Assembly: GCF_024734665.1 (NCBI RefSeq)
Contig: NZ_CP102931.1
Coordinates: forward strand, 6,074,001-6,138,000
Reading direction: 5' to 3'
DNA: 64,000 bases
Source of the DNA: Variovorax paradoxus
GTDB taxonomy: Bacteria; Pseudomonadota; Gammaproteobacteria; Burkholderiales; Burkholderiaceae_C
This document shows positions 17,168 through 25,830 of this stretch, piece by piece (positions within the stretch are counted from its first letter, which is position 1; the number at the start of each line of letters is the position of its first letter). The translations under genes were made by a program, and so were the position numbers. Under the pieces are notes generated by a model. It was given only the letters and a program-made list of their open reading frames with translations, made no database searches and was not told the origin of the DNA.

Positions 17168-19590
17168 GACGGCTTTCTCCGGACCGCCCACCCGGGTTCT
17201 GGCGGTTCCGGCCGGCAAGGCCCACCCTGCTTCCCGCGCTGCTGCTGGGCGTCGCGGCGGGATGGGCTGCGCCCGCAGGATCCGCACGCGCACAGGCGCA
17301 GGCTTCCGCGCGCGCCGGTTTCGATGTTCCGGCCGGCGCGCTCGAAGACGCGCTCAGCACCTTCGCGCGCCAGGCCGGCATCACGCTGTCTTTCGATCCG
17401 GCGCTGGTGCATGGCAAGAGTGCCGCCGCGCTCCAGGGCAGCCGCACGGTGCCCGAAGGCTTGGCCGAGCTGCTGTCGCCCCACCAGCTGGAGGCCGTGC
17501 CCGGCAGCAGCGGCGCCTATGCGGTGCGCCCGGCCGTCGCCACGGCGGCAACCCCGGGCACCGGCAGCACGCTGCCCACGCTCACCGTCACCGCGCAGGG
17601 CGAGCGCGCTGACGGCCAGGTGCAGGGCTACGTGGCGCAGCGCAGCGCCACCGCCACACGCACCGACACGTCGCTGCTCGAAACGCCGCGCGCCGTCACC
17701 GTCGTCACGCGCGCGCAGATGGACGACCAGGCCGTGCACACCGTCGAGCAGTCGCTGCGCTACTCCGCCGGCGTGCTCACCGAGGTCAGCGGCTACGACC
17801 CGCGCTTCGCGTCGCTCACGGTGCGAGGCTTCACGCCCGCCGAATACCTCGACGGCTTCAAGCTCCCCACCACCAGCCTCGTCACGCGGTGGCTGGTCGA
17901 GCCGCAGGCGCTGGAACGCGTCGAGCTGCTGAAAGGACCGGGCGCGGTCTACGACCCGTCGGCGCCGGGCGGGTCCATCAACATGGTGTCGAAGCGCCCT
18001 TCGGCGGAGGCGGTTCGCGAGGTGAGCCTTTCGGTAGGCAATCGCAACCGCTACCAGGGCAGCTTCGACCTCGGCGGCGCGATGACCGCCGACGGCAGCC
18101 TGCTCTTCAGGCTCAACGGCGTGCTGCGCAACAGCAACGGCCAGACCGACTTCTCGCGCGACGACCGCGGCTTCATCGCACCGTCGCTGACGTGGACGCC
18201 ATCGCCGCGCACCAAGGTCACGCTGATGGCCGAGGCCACGCGCGACCGCATGACGCCCAAGAGCATCTGGCCCGAAGGCGCGCTCATCTCGCCCAACCCC
18301 AACGGCAGCATTCCGCGCGAGCGCTTCATCGGCGAGCCCGGCTTCGACCGCTACAACCGCGACGCGTTCTCGCTCACCTACCTGCTGGAGCACCAGCTGA
18401 ACGACAACTGGACGCTGCGGCAGAACGCGCGCCACGCGACGCTCGACATCGACTACCGGCAGGTCTACGGCACCGGCTTCGAGAGCGACCTGCGCACGCT
18501 CGACCGCTCGGCGGTGCGGATGAAGGACAGGAGCCGCACCACCACGCTCGACACCCAGCTCGAAGGGCGCTTTCGCACCGGGCCGGTGGAGCACACGCTG
18601 CTGATGGGGCTGGAGTACCAGCGCCAGAGCAGCACCACGCAGACCAGCGTCGATCCGGCCTCTTCCATCGATGCCTTCGCACCGGTCTATGGCGCGCCCG
18701 TGCCCGAGCCCGCGTTCTCCGTTCAGTCGACCAACGGCATCACGCAGCGCGGGTTCCATGTGCAGGACCAGATGCGCGCGGGGCCGTGGTCCCTCGGGCT
18801 GGCCGTGCGGCAGGACCGGGCGCACAACAGCGCCAGCCCGGGGCCGCAGGCGGCAGCGTCGTCCATCGGCCTCGACACCAACACCAAGACCACCTACAAC
18901 GCGGGCCTGCTCTACCTCGCGCCGAACGGCCTGGCGCCCTACTTCAGCTACTCGACCTCGTTCACCCCGCTGCTGGGCACCATCGCCGGCGGCGGCGACC
19001 TCCTGAAGCCCGAGCTCGGCCGGCAGTTCGAGGTGGGCCTGAAGTACCGTCCGCCGGACGTGGACGCACTGTTCACCGTGTCGGTCTTCGACCTGAAGAA
19101 GAACAACTCGCCCACGTTCACCCCGTACGTGCTCAACCCGGTTTCGCAGATCGGCGAGGTGCGCACGCGCGGCCCGGAGTTCGAGGCGCGCGCCTCGCTG
19201 ACCCGACAGCTCAAGCTGGTGGCCAGCTACACCCTGCTCGACGCAAAGATCACCCGCAGCCTGAACCCCGAAGAACTGGGCAAGCAGCCGCTCAACACAG
19301 CGCGCCAGACCGCCGCGCTGTGGCTCGACTACCGCTTCGGCAGCTCCGAGCTGCAGGGCTGGAGCGTGGGCGGCGGCGTGCGCCGTGTCGGCAAGGTGCC
19401 GGCCAGCGTGGACAACAGCAGCTACAACCCGGCCTACACACTGGTCGACGCGGCCATCCGCTACGAACGCGGCCCCTACAGCTTTGCGCTGAACGCCACC
19501 AATCTCTTCGACAAGAGCTACGTCGCGGGCTACGGCCAGTACTTCGGCCAGGGGCGCACGGTGCAGGCGAAGCTCACCTACCGCTGGTAG
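17164..19590 (+). CDS. TonB-dependent siderophore receptor with STN signalling domain
   Basis: About 808 residues. Order: signal sequence (LLPALLLGVAAGWAAPAGSARAQ), STN domain (FDVPAGALEDALSTFARQAGITLSF), plug (ETPRAVTVVTRAQMDDQ, RGFTPAEYLDGFKLP, VELLKGPGAVYDPSAPGG) and a 22-strand-type barrel ending NLFDKSYVAGYGQYFGQGRTVQAKLTYRW. This is the FhuA/FecA architecture of a receptor that imports a ferric siderophore and signals to FecR. The start is uncertain because no ATG or GTG lies close by. TTG 17164 overlaps the fecR stop, but then repeat motif C would be inside the coding sequence. A CTG near 17227 is the alternative. Confidence 0.92.
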   Translation: MRRLSPDRPPGFWRFRPARPTLLPALLLGVAAGWAAPAGSARAQAQASARAGFDVPAGALEDALSTFARQAGITLSFDPALVHGKSAAALQGSRTVPEGLAELLSPHQLEAVPGSSGAYAVRPAVATAATPGTGSTLPTLTVTAQGERADGQVQGYVAQRSATATRTDTSLLETPRAVTVVTRAQMDDQAVHTVEQSLRYSAGVLTEVSGYDPRFASLTVRGFTPAEYLDGFKLPTTSLVTRWLVEPQALERVELLKGPGAVYDPSAPGGSINMVSKRPSAEAVREVSLSVGNRNRYQGSFDLGGAMTADGSLLFRLNGVLRNSNGQTDFSRDDRGFIAPSLTWTPSPRTKVTLMAEATRDRMTPKSIWPEGALISPNPNGSIPRERFIGEPGFDRYNRDAFSLTYLLEHQLNDNWTLRQNARHATLDIDYRQVYGTGFESDLRTLDRSAVRMKDRSRTTTLDTQLEGRFRTGPVEHTLLMGLEYQRQSSTTQTSVDPASSIDAFAPVYGAPVPEPAFSVQSTNGITQRGFHVQDQMRAGPWSLGLAVRQDRAHNSASPGPQAAASSIGLDTNTKTTYNAGLLYLAPNGLAPYFSYSTSFTPLLGTIAGGGDLLKPELGRQFEVGLKYRPPDVDALFTVSVFDLKKNNSPTFTPYVLNPVSQIGEVRTRGPEFEARASLTRQLKLVASYTLLDAKITRSLNPEELGKQPLNTARQTAALWLDYRFGSSELQGWSVGGGVRRVGKVPASVDNSSYNPAYTLVDAAIRYERGPYSFALNATNLFDKSYVAGYGQYFGQGRTVQAKLTYRW
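17191..17220 (+). promoter_or_regulatory. Repeat motif C, candidate FecI-type ECF sigma promoter before the TonB receptor
   Basis: CGGGTTCTG at 17193-17201 and CGGCAAGG ending at 17220 repeat motifs A and B, with the same spacing as B. The CGT is replaced by CGG. It sits between fecR and the receptor body, the usual place for the FecI-dependent promoter. Confidence 0.45.
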
Positions 19591-19609
19591 CCACCACGGC
19601 AGCGGCTGG

Positions 19610-21001
19610 TCAGCGCAGCGTCGCGTGCGGATGCAGCGGATGCGCCAGCGTGTCCGCAATCAACCGCAGCGCCTGATCGCACTGCTCGCGCGACATCGGC
19701 CCGCCCAGGCAGATGCGCACCGCATCGGGCGGGTCGCCATCGGTGGAAAAAGCCGCACTCGCCACCACGCCCACGTTCTGCGTGCGCAGGTACGACGCGA
19801 ACTCCACCGGGCTCCATCCCGGCGTGAGCGGCAGCCAGGCATGAAAGCCCTCGGGGTGCGCCTGCAGGCCGCTGTCGCCCAGGTAGCGCGTGGCCAGCAG
19901 TTGCCGCGCCACCGACTCCGCGCGCACCGCCTGCAGCATCTCTTCGGTCGTGCCGTCTTCCACCCACATCGTGGTCAGCGCGTTGGTGATCGGCGAGGCC
20001 ATCACCGTGGTGGCGCGCATCGCACCCGCCAGCCGCTGCGACTGCACCACCGTCGGCGAGCACACGTACGCGCTACGCAGCCCCGCGCCGAAGCACTTGG
20101 AGAAACCGCTCACGTAATAAGTGAGCCCCGGCGCCAGCGTGGCCAGCGACGCGGGCGTCTGGCGCGGCAGCATGCCGTAGGCGTCGTCCTCGATGATCGG
20201 TACCGCATAGCGCAGCGCCACGTCGGCCAGCGCCTCGCGCCGCGCGCGCGACACGGTGGCGGCCGTGGGGTTCAGCAGCGTGGGGTTGCAGTACAGCGCC
20301 TTGGGCTTGAGCGTCTTGCAGGCGTGCTCGAAGGCATCGGCGATGGGGCCGTCGTCGTCCATCTGCAGCGCGTGCAGCTGCACGCCGAGCTGCGCCGCGA
20401 TGGCTTTCACGCCGGGGTAGGTGAGCGACTCCACGCAGATCAGCTCGCCCGGCCGCGCCAGCTGCGAGAACAGCGCGGTCAGCACGCCGTGGATACCAGG
20501 GCACACCAGGATGCGGTCGACGCTCGCCTCGGGCACGAAGGGCCGCAGCCAGTGCATGGCGGCGGCGCGGTCGTGCGCGGTGCCGCCGAAGTCCTGGTAG
20601 CGCAGCAGGTCGTGGAAATCGACCTGCGCAAAGGCGCGACTCGCGCTGTCGTGCAGCCGTGCCATCAGGTGCTCGTCGCCGGGCTCGGGCGGCATGTTCA
20701 TCGTCATCTCGGCGCCGCTGCCGCCGCGCAGCCGCAGGCTCGGGCTGCCCGAGCGAATGAAGGTGCCGGTGCCGGCGCGCGAGTCGATCAGCCCGCGCTT
20801 GCGTGCCTCGGCGTAGCCGCGCGCCACCGTCGTGTAGTTCAGCTCCAGGTCGGCAGCCAGCTCGCGCAGCGTGGGCAAGCGGTCGCGCACGCCGAGGCGA
20901 CCGGTCTTGATGTCGTCGGCGATCAGGTCGGCCAGCAGCAGGTAGGCCGGCCGGGAGGTGTTGCGCAGCTGCTTGCGCCAGTGGGCGGTGATCGTGGTCA
21001 T
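19610..21001 (-). CDS. MocR-family PLP-dependent transcriptional regulator
   Basis: The 463-residue protein joins a GntR-type winged helix-turn-helix (residues 12-80, LPTLRELAADLELNYTTVARGY) to a fold-type-I aminotransferase domain. PLP-binding residues are visible: Lys302 (SGFSKCFG), Asp272/Tyr275 (IIEDDAYG) and Asn239 (CNPTLLNPT). MocR proteins sense PLP or amino compounds and usually control a divergent operon. Here that operon is the Nit1C set, and the shared 354-bp region carries many repeats. ATG 21001 gives the conserved N-terminus; an ATG at 21043 would extend through one repeat. Confidence 0.9.
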   Translation of the reverse strand: MTTITAHWRKQLRNTSRPAYLLLADLIADDIKTGRLGVRDRLPTLRELAADLELNYTTVARGYAEARKRGLIDSRAGTGTFIRSGSPSLRLRGGSGAEMTMNMPPEPGDEHLMARLHDSASRAFAQVDFHDLLRYQDFGGTAHDRAAAMHWLRPFVPEASVDRILVCPGIHGVLTALFSQLARPGELICVESLTYPGVKAIAAQLGVQLHALQMDDDGPIADAFEHACKTLKPKALYCNPTLLNPTAATVSRARREALADVALRYAVPIIEDDAYGMLPRQTPASLATLAPGLTYYVSGFSKCFGAGLRSAYVCSPTVVQSQRLAGAMRATTVMASPITNALTTMWVEDGTTEEMLQAVRAESVARQLLATRYLGDSGLQAHPEGFHAWLPLTPGWSPVEFASYLRTQNVGVVASAAFSTDGDPPDAVRICLGGPMSREQCDQALRLIADTLAHPLHPHATLR

Positions 21002-21355
21002 CGGTGATGGTCCGGCGAAGTTGATTGCATTCATTGATTGCATCTGGCTACCGATCAACATGCAGGATCCGCGCCCGCTCCAGAGGGGAAGAATGCTTCG
21101 ATCAGGTGCGATCAACCCCATTGATCGGGTGCATTGATCGCATGGCATGTGCGTCGTCACGGTGCAGAACAGGCCGCGCAGGCCCACCTCGAACCCGCGT
21201 TTCCGGGTGCCGGAAAAAATTTTGCGCGCACGCAGCCCGCACTGCTGCACGTTGATCGCGCATTGATCGCATGAGCCCGGCAAACCGCTGGCACATCGCC
21301 TGCGAAGGAAAAGGCACGCAACACCTGCGTACCCACCACCCAACCGGAGTACCCC
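21002..21355. promoter_or_regulatory. Intergenic control region with repeated TTGAT(C/T)GCAT words
   Basis: This 354-base gap between the MocR gene and nitB holds no gene. Both-strand copies of a TTGATCGCAT-like word occur at 21021-21030, 21033-21043, 21052-21058 (reverse), 21098-21104 (reverse), 21107-21115 (reverse), 21121-21127, 21133-21143, 21251-21257 and 21263-21272. The two direct pairs at 21121-21143 and 21251-21272 have centres 12-13 bases apart. This fits paired operators of a dimeric MocR regulator controlling both divergent units. Confidence 0.65.
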
Positions 21356-21838
21356 ATGCCCAAAGTCACCCGCCCCCGCAACGAGAAAGGCGAGTTCCTC
21401 GTCGACTACGAAGAGAAGGTGTTCGAAGACGTCAAGGCCGAGCCGGGCCAGAAGGCGCTCGTCACCTTTCATACAGTGGCCTTCGAGGGTTCGATCGGCT
21501 TCGTGAACCTGCTGCAGGCCACACGGCTGCGTCGCAAGGGCTTCGAGACTTCCGTCCTGCTGTACGGCCCCGGCGTGACGCTGGGCGTGCAGCGCGGCTT
21601 TCCCACGCTGGGCGACGAAGCCTTTCCGGGCCACCAGAACTTCAACAAGCAACTCGCCAAGTTCATGGAAGAGGGCGGCAAGGTGTACGCCTGCCGTTTC
21701 GCGCTGCAGGCGCTGTACGGCCACGGCGAAGGCGCGCTGATCGAGGGCATCACGCCGATCAACCCGCTCGACGTGCTTGACCTCGTGCTGCTGCACAAGA
21801 AGGCCAACGCAGTGGTCATCGACACCTGGACGCTGTAA
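21356..21838 (+). CDS. nitB: Nit1C protein NitB, MSMEG_0572/Sll0783 family
   Basis: The 160-residue cytosolic protein is of the MSMEG_0572/Sll0783 nitrogen-starvation response family and has a DsrE-like look ([40 protein letters not shown]). It is the first gene of the Nit1C cluster, a seven-gene set shown in pseudomonads to be needed for assimilating cyanide as nitrogen source. Its own biochemical role is not established. GGAG about six bases before the ATG supports the start. The six following genes are in the canonical order. Confidence 0.9.
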   Translation: MPKVTRPRNEKGEFLVDYEEKVFEDVKAEPGQKALVTFHTVAFEGSIGFVNLLQATRLRRKGFETSVLLYGPGVTLGVQRGFPTLGDEAFPGHQNFNKQLAKFMEEGGKVYACRFALQALYGHGEGALIEGITPINPLDVLDLVLLHKKANAVVIDTWTL

Positions 21839-21851
21839 GGCAGCACGAGCG

Positions 21852-22907
21852 ATGGCTTCCACCTCCCGCATCGTGCGCGCAGCGGCGATCCAGATCGCGC
21901 CCGACTTCGAGCGGCCCGACGGCACGCTCGACCGGGTGTGCAGCGCCATCGACGAAGCCGCATCGAAGGGCGCGCAGATCGCGGTCTTTCCCGAGACCTT
22001 CGTGCCCTACTACCCCTACTTCAGCTTCGTGCTGCCGCCGGTGCTGCAGGGTGCGCCGCACCTGCAGCTCGTGGAGCGCGCGGTGGTGGTGCCCGGCCCC
22101 GTCACGCAGGCGGTGGCCGAGCGGGCCCGTGCGCGCGGCATGGTGGTGGTGCTCGGCGTGAACGAGCGCGACCACGGCAGCCTCTACAACACGCAGCTGG
22201 TGTTCGACGCCGACGGCACGCTGGTGCTCAAGCGCCGCAAGATCACGCCCACCTATCACGAGCGCATGGTCTGGGGCATGGGCGACGGCGCCGGCCTCAA
22301 GGTGGTCGACACCGCCGTGGGTCGCGTCGGCGCGCTGGCCTGCTGGGAGCACTACAACCCGCTCGCGCGCTACGCGCTGATGGCGCAGCACGAGCAGATT
22401 CACTGCGCGCAGTTTCCCGGCTCGCTGGTCGGCCCGATCTTCGCTGAGCAGATGGAAGTGACCATCCGCCACCACGCGCTGGAGTCGGGCTGCTTCGTGG
22501 TCAACGCCACCGGCTGGCTCACAGACGAGCAGATCCGCTCGGTCACGCCCGACGCCAATCTGCAGAAGGCGCTGCGCGGCGGCTGCCACACGGCCATCGT
22601 CTCGCCCGAGGGAAAGCACCTCGCGCCGCCGCTCACAGAGGGCGAAGGCATGGTGGTGGCCGACCTCGACATGGCGCTGATCGCCAAGCGCAAGCGAATG
22701 ATGGATTCGGTCGGCCACTACGCGCGGCCCGAGCTGCTGTCGCTCGCCATCAACGACCGGCCGGCGCAGACCACCGTGCCCATGCACCTCACGCAACCTT
22801 TCGCCCAACGGAGCCCCGACCATGACGACAACACCCACGACGATGCATCCCCAGGACAGCCGGCAGCTGATGACAGAGCTCCAGTCCTTCGGGTTGCGGC
22901 TGGTTGA
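21852..22907 (+). CDS. nitC: Nit1C nitrilase NitC
   Basis: The 351-residue carbon-nitrogen hydrolase has the full catalytic triad: Glu48 ([12 protein letters not shown]), Lys130 ([11 protein letters not shown]) and Cys164 ([11 protein letters not shown]). The FPETF and CWEHYNP motifs are those of true nitrilases rather than amidases. Within Nit1C it hydrolyses the nitrile or cyanide-derived substrate to release usable nitrogen. The start lies 13 bases after nitB. The 3' end overlaps nitD by 86 bases, so the last 28 residues are double-coded. Confidence 0.94.
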   Translation: MASTSRIVRAAAIQIAPDFERPDGTLDRVCSAIDEAASKGAQIAVFPETFVPYYPYFSFVLPPVLQGAPHLQLVERAVVVPGPVTQAVAERARARGMVVVLGVNERDHGSLYNTQLVFDADGTLVLKRRKITPTYHERMVWGMGDGAGLKVVDTAVGRVGALACWEHYNPLARYALMAQHEQIHCAQFPGSLVGPIFAEQMEVTIRHHALESGCFVVNATGWLTDEQIRSVTPDANLQKALRGGCHTAIVSPEGKHLAPPLTEGEGMVVADLDMALIAKRKRMMDSVGHYARPELLSLAINDRPAQTTVPMHLTQPFAQRSPDHDDNTHDDASPGQPAADDRAPVLRVAAG

Positions 22908-23940
22908 CCCTTCGGCCGGCGTCGCGAGCCGCCGCGGCGGCGCGGGCCCGTCGGACCACAAGGCCGTGACGGTCGACGGCCACACGATCATGGTGCCGGT
23001 CCACACCTCCACCGCCTGGCACTCGCCCTTCACCGCCGAGGCGCCCGATGCCACCGGCATGAGCCGCGTGATGCGCGGCAGCATCCCCATTGCGAGCATC
23101 AGCTTTCCGAAGCAGCCGCGCTTCTACGCGATGCAGACCTTCGACGGCGTGCCCTACTCGCACATCGCCACGCTGCACGGCAGCGACGTGCTGGCAACCA
23201 CCGTGCTGCAGACCTGCATCCGCTACGAAAGCCGCAAGAAAAGCTGCAAGTTCTGCGCAATCGGCCAGTCGCTCGCGGCCGGCCGCACCATCGCGCGCAA
23301 GACGCCAGAGCAGCTTGCCGAGGTGGCGCGCGCCGCCGTGCTGCTCGACGGCGTGAAACACATGGTGATGACCACCGGCACGCCCAACGCCACCGACCGC
23401 GGCGCGGCCGTGCTGTGCGAGAGTGCCTTCGCCATCAAGGCCGCGGTCGACATTCCCATCCAGGGCCAGTGCGAGCCGCCCGACGACGACCAGTGGTTCC
23501 ACCGCATGAAGGCCGCGGGCATCGACACGCTGGGCATGCACCTCGAAGTGGTCACGCCCGAGGTGCGCGAACGCATCATGCCGGGCAAGGCCAGCGTGCC
23601 CGTCTCGCGCTACATGAGCGCCTTCGACGCCGCCGTGGGCGTGTTCGGGCGCGGGCAGGTCAGCACCTACATCCTGGCCGGGCTGGGCGACACGCGCGAA
23701 GCCATCCTCGACACCTGCGACCAGCTGCTGGCGCGCGGCGTGTACCCCTTCGTCGTGCCCTTCGTGCCGATCAGCGGCACGCCGCTCGAGGACCATCCTG
23801 CGCCCACGCCGGAGTTCATGAAGTCGCTGCTCGCGCCGCTGGGCGAACGCGTGGTGGCGGCGGGCCTGCGCTCGGCCGACATCAAGGCCGGCTGCGGCAA
23901 GTGCGGCGCATGCTCGTCGTTATCGGTCTACGAAAGCTGA
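22822..23940 (+). CDS. nitD: Nit1C radical SAM protein NitD, MSMEG_0568 family
   Basis: The 372-residue protein has a radical-SAM-like core with an unusual cysteine spacing, Cys132-x9-Cys142-x2-Cys145 ([18 protein letters not shown]). A second triad sits at the C-terminus, Cys358, Cys361 and Cys364 (CGKCGAC), which could hold an auxiliary cluster. The reaction is unknown, but the gene is an invariant member of Nit1C. The MTTTPTTM start at 22822 lies inside nitC. A later ATG at 22843 would shorten the overlap. Confidence 0.9.
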   Translation: MTTTPTTMHPQDSRQLMTELQSFGLRLVDPSAGVASRRGGAGPSDHKAVTVDGHTIMVPVHTSTAWHSPFTAEAPDATGMSRVMRGSIPIASISFPKQPRFYAMQTFDGVPYSHIATLHGSDVLATTVLQTCIRYESRKKSCKFCAIGQSLAAGRTIARKTPEQLAEVARAAVLLDGVKHMVMTTGTPNATDRGAAVLCESAFAIKAAVDIPIQGQCEPPDDDQWFHRMKAAGIDTLGMHLEVVTPEVRERIMPGKASVPVSRYMSAFDAAVGVFGRGQVSTYILAGLGDTREAILDTCDQLLARGVYPFVVPFVPISGTPLEDHPAPTPEFMKSLLAPLGERVVAAGLRSADIKAGCGKCGACSSLSVYES

Positions 23941-23942
23941 GC

Positions 23943-24515
23943 ATGCTGTGCATCGACGACCTCTGCGAGATGTGCGAACGGATGGGCGACCACTACGCGC
24001 CCGTCGAATACCTGGTGCGCGAAGCCGCCCAGCAGTGGGAGCGCGACGAGGCCATGGCGCTGCGCCGCGCGGTGTTCTGCATCGAGCAGGGCATCTTCGC
24101 GCGCGACGACCGCGATGCCATCGACGACCACGCGCGCCTGCTGGCGGCCATGTCGTGCAACGGCGGCATGCCCGAGCAGGTGGTGGGCACGGTGCGCATC
24201 CATCGCGGTGAAGCCGAAGGCGAATGGTGGGGCTCGCGGCTGGCGGTGCACCCCGCGTTCCGCAGCCAGGGGCATCTGGGCGCGACGCTGATACGGCTGG
24301 CCGTGTCACGCGCCAATGCACTGGGCTGCGAGACCTTTTTCGCGCAGGTGCAGATGCAGAACGTGCCGCTGTTCAACAAGCTTGGCTGGACGGTGCTCGA
24401 AGAAACGAGCGTGCATGGCCGCCCGCATGCGCGCATGCAGGCCGACCTCGGTCGCTACCCGCCCTGCCACGACCCCGTGAGCGGCTTCGTCACGCGCGCC
24501 AAGGTGCTGGCATGA
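23943..24515 (+). CDS. nitE: Nit1C GNAT-like N-acyltransferase NitE, MSMEG_0567/Sll0786 family
   Basis: The 190-residue protein has a GNAT fold with the acyl-CoA-binding stretch RLAVHPAFRSQGHLGATLIRLAVSRA. Two Cys-rich turns (LCIDDLCEMC) mark the N-terminus. It belongs to the Sll0786-type acyltransferases found only in Nit1C neighbourhoods. The acceptor is unknown. It starts two bases after nitD and its stop overlaps the nitF start by four bases (ATGA). Confidence 0.88.
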   Translation: MLCIDDLCEMCERMGDHYAPVEYLVREAAQQWERDEAMALRRAVFCIEQGIFARDDRDAIDDHARLLAAMSCNGGMPEQVVGTVRIHRGEAEGEWWGSRLAVHPAFRSQGHLGATLIRLAVSRANALGCETFFAQVQMQNVPLFNKLGWTVLEETSVHGRPHARMQADLGRYPPCHDPVSGFVTRAKVLA

Positions 24516-25522
24516 CGACGAACGTCCGCGAGATTGCCGAAGCCCTGCGCGCCACGCGTGGCTTCGCCCACAAGCGCGACATCAGCGACGTGGTGTCGGC
24601 CCTCGGCCGCTCGCTGCCCGGCGGCCATGCCGCGCTCGCGCAGGCCGTGCCAATCGGCGACGACTGCGCGGCCATTCCCGACGGCCACGGCGGCTACCTG
24701 CTGTTCGCCATCGAAGGGCTGGTGGAAGACTTCATCGTGCGCATGCCCTGGTTCGCGGGCTATTGCGGCGTGATGGTCAACGTGAGCGATATCTACGCCA
24801 TGGGCGGGCGCCCCACCGCGGTGGTCGATGCGCTGTGGAGCAGCGGCATGAGCCCCGCCGACGACGTGCTGCGCGGCATGGCCGAGGCCGCCGTGCGCTA
24901 CGGCGTGCCCATCGTCGGCGGGCACAGCAACAACCGCAGCGAGCGGCCACAACTGGCAGTGGCCATCCTCGGTCATGCGCGCCGGCTGCTGACCAGCTTC
25001 GACGCGAAGCCGGGCGACCTGCTCGTGATGGCCGCCGACCTGCGCGGCGCCTACGAAGAGCCCTTTCCATACTGGAACGCCTCGACCCACGCGCCCGCCG
25101 CACGGCTGCGCGCCGACCTGGAGCTGCTGCCGGCCATCGCCGAAGACGGCCTGTGCGGCGCCGCGAAAGACATCAGCATGGCCGGCGCGGTGGGCACGGC
25201 CATGATGCTGCTCGAATGCTCTGGCGTAGGCGCGCGCATCGACCTCGATGCGCTGCCACGGCCCGACGGCGTGCCGCTGCTGCGCTGGTTGTCTTCGTTC
25301 CCCAGCTACGGCTTCGTGCTCAGCGTGGCGCCCGCGCAGGTGGCCTCGGTGATGGCGCGCTTTGCCGCGCGCGACATCGCCTGCGGCGTGATCGGCGAAG
25401 TCGATGCCACCCGGCGGGTGCGGCTGCGCGCTGAAGGCGAAGAGGCGCTGCTGTGGGACTTCGGCAGCGATGCCTTCATCCAGCCGCCCATCGCCCTGCG
25501 GGAGCCCGCCACATGCCTGTAG
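24512..25522 (+). CDS. nitF: Nit1C AIR-synthase-like protein NitF, Sll0787 family
   Basis: The 336-residue protein is of the PurM/SelD ATP-binding superfamily. It shows IGDDCAAIPDG, a metal/ATP-binding loop, MVNVSDIYAMGGRPTAVVDALW and GLCGAAKDISMAGAVGTAMMLLECSG. Related enzymes make aminoimidazole ribotide or selenophosphate by ATP activation. In Nit1C the substrate is unknown. It overlaps nitE by four bases and nitG by ten. Confidence 0.89.
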   Translation: MTTNVREIAEALRATRGFAHKRDISDVVSALGRSLPGGHAALAQAVPIGDDCAAIPDGHGGYLLFAIEGLVEDFIVRMPWFAGYCGVMVNVSDIYAMGGRPTAVVDALWSSGMSPADDVLRGMAEAAVRYGVPIVGGHSNNRSERPQLAVAILGHARRLLTSFDAKPGDLLVMAADLRGAYEEPFPYWNASTHAPAARLRADLELLPAIAEDGLCGAAKDISMAGAVGTAMMLLECSGVGARIDLDALPRPDGVPLLRWLSSFPSYGFVLSVAPAQVASVMARFAARDIACGVIGEVDATRRVRLRAEGEEALLWDFGSDAFIQPPIALREPATCL

Positions 25523-25797
25523 TGCACTTTCGCGTGCGCTGGCCCGATGCCAGCGAAACCCGCTGCTATTCACCTTCCAGCGTGGTGCGCGACTACCTCG
25601 CGCCCGGCGAACGCTATGCCCTGGCCGACTTCATGCGGCGCACGCGCGAGGCACTGGGCATGGCCTCCGAGCGGGTTCGCGCGAAGTACGGCTTCGCCTG
25701 CTCGCAGGCCATGGACCAGCTCGCCGAGATCGAACACATCGCCACGCGCTTCAGCGAAACCGCAGAGGCCCAGGTCACCGTCGTCTCCTTCGACTGA
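25513..25797 (+). CDS. nitG: Nit1C small protein NitG, MSMEG_0570 family
   Basis: The 94-residue protein belongs to the MSMEG_0570 nitrogen-starvation response family (VHFRVRWPDASETRCYSPSSVVRDYL, then LGMASERVRAKYGFACSQAMDQLAEIE). It has no recognisable catalytic motif and may be a partner of the preceding or following enzyme. The ATG at 25513 overlaps the end of nitF by ten bases, supporting translational coupling. Confidence 0.88.
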   Translation: MPVVHFRVRWPDASETRCYSPSSVVRDYLAPGERYALADFMRRTREALGMASERVRAKYGFACSQAMDQLAEIEHIATRFSETAEAQVTVVSFD

Positions 25798-25830
25798 CCG
25801 TCCCCACATCCAGAGAGAAAGAAGAAACCC

